A DNA stretch of 64,000 nucleotides from Sclerodactyla briareus (lineage: Eukaryota > Echinodermata > Holothuroidea > Dendrochirotida > Sclerodactylidae): the NCBI GenBank assembly GCA_026419785.1, contig JAODTK010000278.1:62001-126000 (forward strand), given 5' to 3'. Position 1 is the first letter of the stretch, and every line of letters starts with the position of its first letter. The translations under genes were made by a program, and so were the position numbers. This document shows, one piece after another, positions 58,720 through 64,000 of this stretch. The notes under the pieces were generated by a model. The model searched no databases, had not been told where the DNA came from, and worked only from the letters and a program-made list of their open reading frames with translations.

Positions 58720-59740
58720 GATGAAAAGGGATCACCCCCCTCCTCGTAAGTCCCTAAGCCTCAAAGAAGCGCGATGCTTCATGCGGGCAATGAGCTTCCA
58801 TGTTTGGAAGCTCTTCAGGTCCCTGACGACGTGGTTTGTTCAAGGGACCCAGCCTGGTGATTCGCGAACTCGGAAAAAATTGTACCCGAGGGTGGTTGGG
58901 TGCGGATCGCCAGCTTTCTTCTCTTCTTCTCCCGGCCCCGCGTCCTCTGTCGGGGAGGTGGCCGACTTCCTCCTCTACTTACTTGTTCCGTTTAGGGTGG
59001 CAAGTGACACGATCCGGGGTTACCGCTCCGCTGTTTGCGGCTAAACATAGCGGTTTCGGGAAGTGGGTCAACGGTGTCTTCTGGCGAAGCCACTTGACCT
59101 TCTCCTTCTAGCTTGTTCTCTTGATCGCCTAGGGTTCGCCCTAGTTCCGCCTGGGACATTGGGGACGTCCTGCCGATACTAGCGGAGCCTCCCAATGAAC
59201 TGCTATCGGACTGCTCTCTGCCGCCAGCTGTTGGTTGAGATAGCGTTCCTTCTTGCGGCGGCATCCGCTCGGCGCCGTGGTGCCTTGCTTGCTCCGTCTA
59301 TACTCCTCGCCGCCATATGCGTTTTGAGCCTAAACGGGGTCCGCCTGGTTCCGGACCCGGCGTGTCTCACTAAGACGCAGTCGATCATTTTTTCTCCCGG
59401 CTTTCCCCGATTTTCATCGCTGCTTTGGGAGTGGAGGGGACGAGGTGTGGTGTCCGGTTGGGGCCCTTCGGGTTAACCTGGATCGGACACGTCCCCTCCG
59501 TGGTCCGTGTACGTTTTGTGTTTGTTTTCACGCAGCGACTTCATGCCACAGCGCCCTCCAGGGATACGATGTCTCGCTGGGGTCGGCTGGGGGTTTCCTC
59601 CTCCCCTCGGCGCTCTAAGAGTTGCCGTGGAGGAGTTTTCTTCTACAGCTGCGAGATGGAATTCTCAGAATACCCTTTATCGCTTCCTACCTTCGGCACT
59701 ACCCCCTGCGGAGTGAATCCCGCATGGCCACCCGCTGTTT
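58720..59740 (+). pseudogene. Tyrosine recombinase of DIRS-like element, frame-broken
   Basis: Three landmark segments appear in order but in different + frames. First is VGEVADFLLYLLVPF..ASDTIRGYRSAV (about 58,955-59,040), the core-binding domain pattern 'VxxFLxxLxxxGxxxSTIxxYRSAI'. Second is IAFLLAAASARRRGALLAPS (about 59,240-59,300), which carries the first catalytic arginine region ('KxxFLLALASAxRxSELxAL'). Third is CPVGALRVNLDRTRPLRGPC (about 59,451-59,510), the 'CPVRALxxYLxRTxxLR' block, followed by APSRDTMSRW. The HxxR box and catalytic tyrosine are not clear. At least four frame changes and several stops make it inactive as written. Confidence 0.72.
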
Positions 59741-60062
59741 CCTCCCGCGCGGGGGTCCCGGTTCGGGTTCCGCGTCTGGTGCCCCCGTGCCGGGGGGTCA
59801 CTACTGGCATCTCGGTAAGCGTCGGCTTTGGGCCTCTCTCCCCTTCCGGCCACCCCCGCGGCTCGCTCGTAGAGCGTGTTTGTGTTTGGGCTGTGGCTGG
59901 CTCGGGGACAACCTGCCTGTGACGGGAAGGTGCCCCGCTCGGATGTCTGTAGTCAGGTTTGACTGCGGAGGCGATACTCAGACACTTTCGTATTGTGAGT
60001 GGTCTTATTCTAGTTGGATTAATCGCATCCCCGGCTTCCCACCCCTCCTTGCGGTTGTAGGC

Positions 60063-60157
60063 TGCAATTTGGTAGTAAGTCCAGAAGGTAAGTGCCCTGA
60101 CGTCAGTATACTCCCTTCGTTAAGGGGGCTACTTACGAGGGGCCACTTACCTTCTGG
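60063..60157 (+). repeat. Internal complementary region / hairpin of DIRS-like element
   Basis: 60,081-60,096 (CCAGAAGGTAAGTGCC) and 60,141-60,157 (GGCCACTTACCTTCTGG) form a perfect hairpin stem apart from one base. The left half (60,063-60,098) is a direct copy of the right terminal repeat at 60,312-60,347. The right half (60,111-60,157) is the reverse complement of 60,338-60,375. A fusion of both element ends is what the internal region of DIRS1-type elements provides for rolling through a circular intermediate. Confidence 0.8.
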
Positions 60158-60206
60158 ACACCCGCCGTCCTCCCCCCTAAGCCGGGGACCTCGGGTGCTA
60201 GTTGGA

Positions 60207-60375
60207 TGATAGTGCCAGCCCGCCGCTCACACGAGTAACGCTGCGTTCGGTACCGGGCTGTGCTTTCTCTCTTTTTTAGTGGTTAGGTGTGTGCAGCGCC
60301 GTTGGCCAGAAATGCAATTTGTAGTAATTCCAGAAGGTAAGTTGCCCTCGTAAGTAGCCCCCCTAACGAAGGGGG
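60207..60375 (+). repeat. Right inverted terminal repeat of DIRS-like element
   Basis: Reverse-complementary to 56,230-56,396. It ends with CCAGAAGGTAAGTTGCCC and a C-run/G-run hairpin (CCCCCCTAACGAAGGGGGG) at about 60,358-60,376, shared with the internal region. Confidence 0.82.
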
Positions 60376-60380
60376 GTTAG

Positions 60381-61171
60381 TGTTTGCCAGACCCGCAGTT
60401 GCCTTTGAAGCGTTTTATCGCAAGACCCCTGATCCTGTTTCTTCTTCAACTCTCCGCTCCCCCCCCAAGCAAACAGAAGTCCTCGCTATGGTCTTTTCAA
60501 CAATGTGCATAGCCGGTTGGGGTCCAAGACACTCAGTAAGGTGACATGGCCCAGTCCTGGATAAACTGAGGGCCATCTCTTGGTGAGTCCTAATTTTCAG
60601 GGAGGAGGAGTCTTTGTTGGGGCTGGGGATCCATGAGCTTACAGTACGCCCCGGCCTGGGGGTCTGGATAACGACTCGTTTGTCTGTACATCCTTCTACA
60701 GTCAGAGGGCACTGTGTCCTCGTATAGAGTCTGTCACATATCTTTCCTATTGGCAGTTACTGACGAATCTTGCATTTTGTCAATTCTGAGTTGGATAGTT
60801 TTATCCTTCCTATTTTGGGGCGTATAATCTGATGCGAGGTCCCAAAGTCCAAGAGCCCTCGTTTTTCACATATTTCACTATTTCGTGAAGAATGCTTCTT
60901 GTGGCAAATCTATTTTCACTATATATAAGATTTGTCATTGTTCTGTGTAAAGTCGTTGCAGCAGCATTATCTTTTATTTAGTTTTTCAATAGGCCTTTTC
61001 CTTTTCGTGTTGTGACAAATGTGTGCTGCACATGTGACCAATCTGTTGTCACACGGTCCTTCCCCCCTTCGAGTAGTGTGAAATGTAGAATTTGTGGTAG
61101 GAATGTAAAGTGCAAGCACAAACTGTTAAATTCGTCATGAAAACAATGGTGAAAGGTTTCACGTAATGATA
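60381..61171. other. SRPRA intron after the insertion
   Basis: No exon or element is supportable. Composition returns to AT-rich past about 60,720. Confidence 0.45.
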
Positions 61172-61287
61172 AGGTTCCCGACAATTCCACCCAAACGTGA
61201 CCCTAACTTTAGTCCTAATCTAATCTGATCACAAAAAAGCATTCCGTTGAGGGGGAATTTGTCCGGGTGGAAATTTCCGGCACGACT
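61172..61287. mobile_element. Palindromic MITE-like element, copy 2
   Basis: It shares CCCACCCAAACGTGACCCTAA-type and 'CATTCCGTTGAGGGGGAATT' blocks with 51,686-51,847, including GTCCGGGTGGAAATT at the right arm. It is shorter because the outer parts of both arms are missing. Confidence 0.78.
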
Positions 61288-61431
61288 GACGAATGGTTGT
61301 GACAACCTCATGTTCCCATTTCACGTAGTGAAGAATGTCTTTGAAGCACTAATATTATATAAAGAATTTGTCTCGTTGCCGGAATTGTGGGTAGCAGCAC
61401 AAATTAGTTCTTTACTTTTATCCTCGCCAAG

Positions 61432-61515
61432 AACGTGGCCAAGAAATTGCTGATAAGGTTTGGTGGACTCTGGTGGGCCGAAAAGCTTGAAGGAAAGTCA
61501 TGGGAACCTTTGACC
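61432..61515 (+). CDS. SRPRA: SRPRA N-domain exon (end of helical bundle)
   Basis: The segment begins after CGCCAAG and ends at GACC|GTAAGT. Across two frames it reads NVAKKIADK, AEKLEGK and, after one missing base, MGTFD. The family reads 'KNVAADIAVQLCESVANKLEGKVMGTFS', which is the end of the N-domain four-helix bundle of SRP GTPases. The exon ends in phase 1 (C), and joining it to the 62,671 exon gives MGTF-DR-VTNVVRSG, in register with 'MGTFSTVTSTVKQAL'. Two frame disturbances (about 61,460-61,475 and 61,496) are present. The last 35 bases are also the start of a 106-bp tandem array that runs into the intron. Confidence 0.8.
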
Positions 61516-62430
61516 GTAAGTACTCTGCTGATTCAGCATTCGTTAGAATAGGATTAGATGGCTATAGGAGGCTCTTTATAGTGGCTAAGGAGCGTGAAAG
61601 GTTAGAGGGGGCCTTTGACGCATTAGAAACCCAGCAATCCACATTGAATTTATTAATAATGAGATGGTATAGGAGTCTGTGTTGGTGCCTGAAGCTCAAG
61701 GAAGAGGCATACTAGTTGAGCATTAAAAACGACTCTACTTAATTATATAGGGTAAGATGTATTAAAAGGTTTGCAAACAATCATACAGATGCCAAGAAGC
61801 TTGAGAGGGAGAGTTAAGGCGACCTTCGACGAGGAAACCACAAGCTTCACATTCATTATGATGAGATGGTTTATACAAGTTCATAATGCCAGACAGTTTG
61901 AGGGAGAGACCAGGTTACAAATTCCACCATGAGAAACTGAGACTTTACATTCACTATAATAGGAGGGTGGGATGGTTATACAAGGTTGGGAAATTATGTT
62001 TAAGAAGCTTTGAGACAGAGACAAGGCAACCTGCAACCATGAGAAACTGAGACTTTACATTCACTATAATAGGGTGGGATGGTTATACAAGGTTGGGAAA
62101 TTATGTTTAAGAAGCTTGGAGAGAGAGACCGGCAACTTGCAACAATAAGAAACCGAGACTCTACATTCACTATGATAGGGTGAAATGGTTATACAATGTT
62201 GGAGAATTATGTTTAAGAAGCTTTGAGACGCGACCCGGCAACCTGCAACCATGAGAAACTGAGACTTGCCATTCACTATAATGGGGTATGATGATATTAC
62301 CAGGTTTGTGATCAATAGCCAAGAACCTTGAAGGGGAAATTCATGGCAACCATTGATCTGCGATGCCTAGAAATCAGAGCAGCCACAATTTTCTTCACTA
62401 TTTAATGTTAATACTGGGGGAGGAGGGGGT
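61481..62430 (+). repeat. ~106-bp tandem array seeded from the SRPRA exon end
   Basis: Units begin at 61,481, 61,587, 61,692, 61,794, 61,891, 62,002, 62,109, 62,215 and 62,321 (spacings 106, 105, 102, 97, 111, 107, 106, 106). Unit 1 starts with AAAAGCTTGAAGGAAAGTCA of the SRPRA exon. Others start AAGAAGCTTGAGAGGGAGAG, AAGAAGCTTTGAGACAGAGA or, in the last, AAGAACCTTGAAGGGGAAAT followed by TCATGGCAACCATTGA. The rest of each unit contains ACATTCACTATAATAGG, GGGATGGTTATACAAGGTTG and AATTATG(T/C). Units 5-8 are more alike than units 1-4 and 9. Confidence 0.88.
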
Positions 62431-62670
62431 GAGATAATTTAGGGGGGGCTGAGAATGCTGAGACGGGTTGGTAAATTGTGCCCAATGCAACTCTCCTTAT
62501 GAATCAATGAATGGTCACCCCCCAGAGCAGTTTCAATGGTTGCCTTCCCCATTTGGAATCAGCAATGGTTTACGAAGAGGCAAACTATAGCCGTCTGTTT
62601 TAATCCGTACTTCAAGTGACCCCCTGTGCTCGTAAATTTTGAATTGAGTGAAAATCCTCCAATTTGACAG
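62431..62670. other. SRPRA intron end
   Basis: A short G-rich stretch (62,415-62,450) and unremarkable sequence lead to the acceptor AATTTGACAG at 62,661-62,670. Confidence 0.5.
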
Positions 62671-62842
62671 GTGTGACGAATGTGGTCCGCTCTGGTATGG
62701 AGGAATCTCTAGTCCAGATCCTGACCCCCCAGCGTCGCGTTGACATCCTGCGGGATGCCGTGGAGGCCAAGTCTCAGGGGCGGCCCTTCTCCATCACATT
62801 CTGTGGGGTCAACGGGGTTGGCAAGTCCACCACCTATCCACG
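62671..62842 (+). CDS. SRPRA: SRPRA exon with start of GTPase domain (P-loop)
   Basis: This is the clearest SRPRA exon. It reads VTNVVRSGMEESLVQILTPQ, RRVDILRDAVEAKSQGRPFS and ITFCGVNGVGKST, matching the family 'ESLVQILQPQRRVDMLRDIMxAxxxxRPYVVTFCGVNGVGKSTNLAKI'. GVNGVGKST is the G1 (P-loop) of the SRP-type GTPase, which binds GTP and pairs with SRP54. After GKST the frame departs; one extra A would restore the expected Asn-Leu. A possible donor is CACG|GTTCGT at 62,843. The G2-G5 motifs must lie beyond the window. Acceptor phase agrees with the 61,432 exon. Confidence 0.92.
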
Positions 62843-64000
62843 GTTCGTTAGTGGTTTTTATATTCTTCACTTTTTAGTCCTTTGGTTTTTTAGCGCAAAC
62901 CAGCTCATGCCGTTGAGCTATTGTGATCTCCGCGTGTCTTCTGTCTAATCGATCCATCTAACTATTCACCTCATTGGTGCTCTGGTGACTCTTTGGCACA
63001 TGTGCAGAATATAAGGTAATGAACTCATTAGATCTTCAGCGTAAAAATGGCTAATTAAATCGTCTAATTTGCATGATTTAGGTCAAAATTTTGAGGTTCG
63101 TCATCTGTTTTCGGAACCCTGATAGGTATGGTTTACCTTTAGTTCTGAACCGTTTTATATCATGGAATCGGTCAACTGGAGGTCAAGGTGTCCCATTTGC
63201 ATAAGTTATGCGGAATTTCAAAGTTTGCAAGATTTTTCACCAAATCACACACGGAACGTAGGTACCAGCCTATCTTTAACCTATCCAACTGGAGTCACTA
63301 AGTCATTCAGTGTGTCTATTTTGCTTGGTGTATTGAAATTTCAAAATTATCTTAAGCTTTTCTCTGTTGGAATGTAAATCAAGAAATCTGAATGCAACAC
63401 CTGGAATGCTTGTATTTTTGCATAGTGACCCTAGAGAAACACTGAATCCCGAGCACAAAGGCGAGACACGGGGGCGATCAATTTGTTCATACTCCCCCAA
63501 GTTTTGGTTCGAACCTCACAAATTATGGCAGCCTCGCTGGGCCTCCAGTCTGGTCTTGTGTTAAGACGTTGTTGACAACCCTGCTCGATTGCGCTTTCCT
63601 TGCTGTGTAAGCCTATTCACATTTATGAGGTGTGCCAGCAGTAACCTGCAGTGTTCTACAACCGTAACAACAGAAGCTGTGGTGTCAATCAAAGTGAATA
63701 TTTTTATTGCCAGACAGATAAGGTAACATACACTAAAAGAGTAGGAATAAAAAATATAATAATGTCTTAACACAAGACTAGCTCCAGTCATGAGGCAACA
63801 GCAATTCTCAAAACCTATCTAAGAATAACTTATCCCAGCACTGGTGCAATTTTTCAACTCAAACGAAGTTGGATATCTGAATGAACCTCTTCGTTATCTT
63901 TGTGTTCGTTATCCATAATTCATCATATCCAGATCTGCTTTATGGCTGGGAGAATAGTTCGGGTCCTGATCGCCGCATGCGATACATTCCGCTCGGGGGC
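62843..64000. other. SRPRA intron to window end
   Basis: No further SRPRA exon (for example the DTFRAGA block) is visible up to the end. The segment 62,990-63,290 contains weak 'GGTCAAAATTTTGAGG' and 'TAATTTGCAT' phrases reminiscent of the AGGTCA repeat family. Confidence 0.5.

Larger units (their letters stand above)
56205..60380 (+). mobile_element. DIRS-like tyrosine-recombinase retroelement
   Basis: This GC-rich block of about 4.2 kb stands out from its AT-rich surroundings. It has long inverted terminal repeats (56,230-56,396 and 60,207-60,360), an internal complementary region just before the right repeat (60,063-60,157), and a + strand coding part with a decayed tyrosine recombinase. 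That layout (inverted ends, internal region complementary to the ends, recombinase instead of DDE integrase) is the hallmark of the DIRS1 group. I see no reverse transcriptase or RNase H landmark (no YxDD-type block) in any frame, and 4.2 kb is short for the group, so an internal deletion is likely. It sits in an SRPRA intron in the same orientation as the gene. Confidence 0.8.

Noticed and set aside
57604-59264. Pro/Gly/Arg-rich minus-strand frames in the GC-rich block
   Set aside because: They are opposite-strand shadows of the DIRS-like element, whose recognisable recombinase motifs are all on the plus strand.
1-64000. CRISPR array, prokaryotic operons, prophage or plasmid functions
   Set aside because: Nothing in the window has such structure; introns, LINEs, a DIRS-like element and satellite DNA mark it as animal nuclear DNA.

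Overview
This window looks like part of a nuclear genome from an animal, most likely a marine invertebrate deuterostome. Coding sequence is sparse, cut into short exons with GT-AG boundaries and kilobase introns, and buried in non-LTR retrotransposons, a tyrosine-recombinase retroelement, foldback elements, SINE-like repeats and satellite DNA. I see no bacterial-type operons, tRNA or rRNA genes, or CRISPR arrays. The phylum is an inference; I could not run a search.

Two protein-coding genes are recognisable, both on the + strand and both incomplete. Positions 3.7-14.1 kb carry the 3' half of a calcium-activated chloride channel regulator (CLCA family) gene. It covers the region after the VWA domain, the conserved GAG-ADxTKDDGxYSRYF block, the PxxKIVDL / TAPGDD block, and a last exon with a Thr/Pro-rich stalk, one membrane segment and a short tail. 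Positions 50.1-62.8 kb carry the middle of the gene for signal recognition particle receptor subunit alpha (SRPRA): a linker exon (present as a tandem duplicate), the acidic DLDAESSDEDED exon, the end of the NG-domain N bundle (KNVAK..AEKLEGK..MGTFD), and the exon leading into the GTPase P-loop (QRRVDILRD...GVNGVGKST). The SRX-domain exons, one N-domain exon and everything after the P-loop are missing or not recognised. Several of these exons need a one-base frame change to follow their family, which points to indel errors in a long-read-type consensus or, less likely, to decay.

The rest is mostly repeats. At 6.4-8.0, 9.7-9.9, 16.1-17.5 and 37.6-37.8 kb there are minus-strand LINE ORF2 pieces. 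At 18.6-22.6 kb there is a satellite of about 21 units of ~187 bp with a higher-order A-D-B-C order. At 25.8-26.2 and 39.6-40.0 kb there are two copies of a tRNA-promoter SINE-like element. Foldback elements lie at 28.2-28.7 and 46.9-47.4 kb. A 107-bp unit recurs at 40.3-45.2 kb. A palindromic MITE-like element occurs at 51.7 and 61.2 kb. At 56.2-60.4 kb, inside the SRPRA gene, is a GC-rich DIRS-like element with inverted terminal repeats, an internal complementary region and a frame-broken tyrosine recombinase, but no visible reverse transcriptase.

The most unusual structure is at 61.48-62.43 kb. A nine-unit, ~106-bp tandem array begins inside an SRPRA exon, so the later units are degenerate copies of the exon end, its splice donor and the first intron bases. 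No complete new biosynthetic or defence system is visible.
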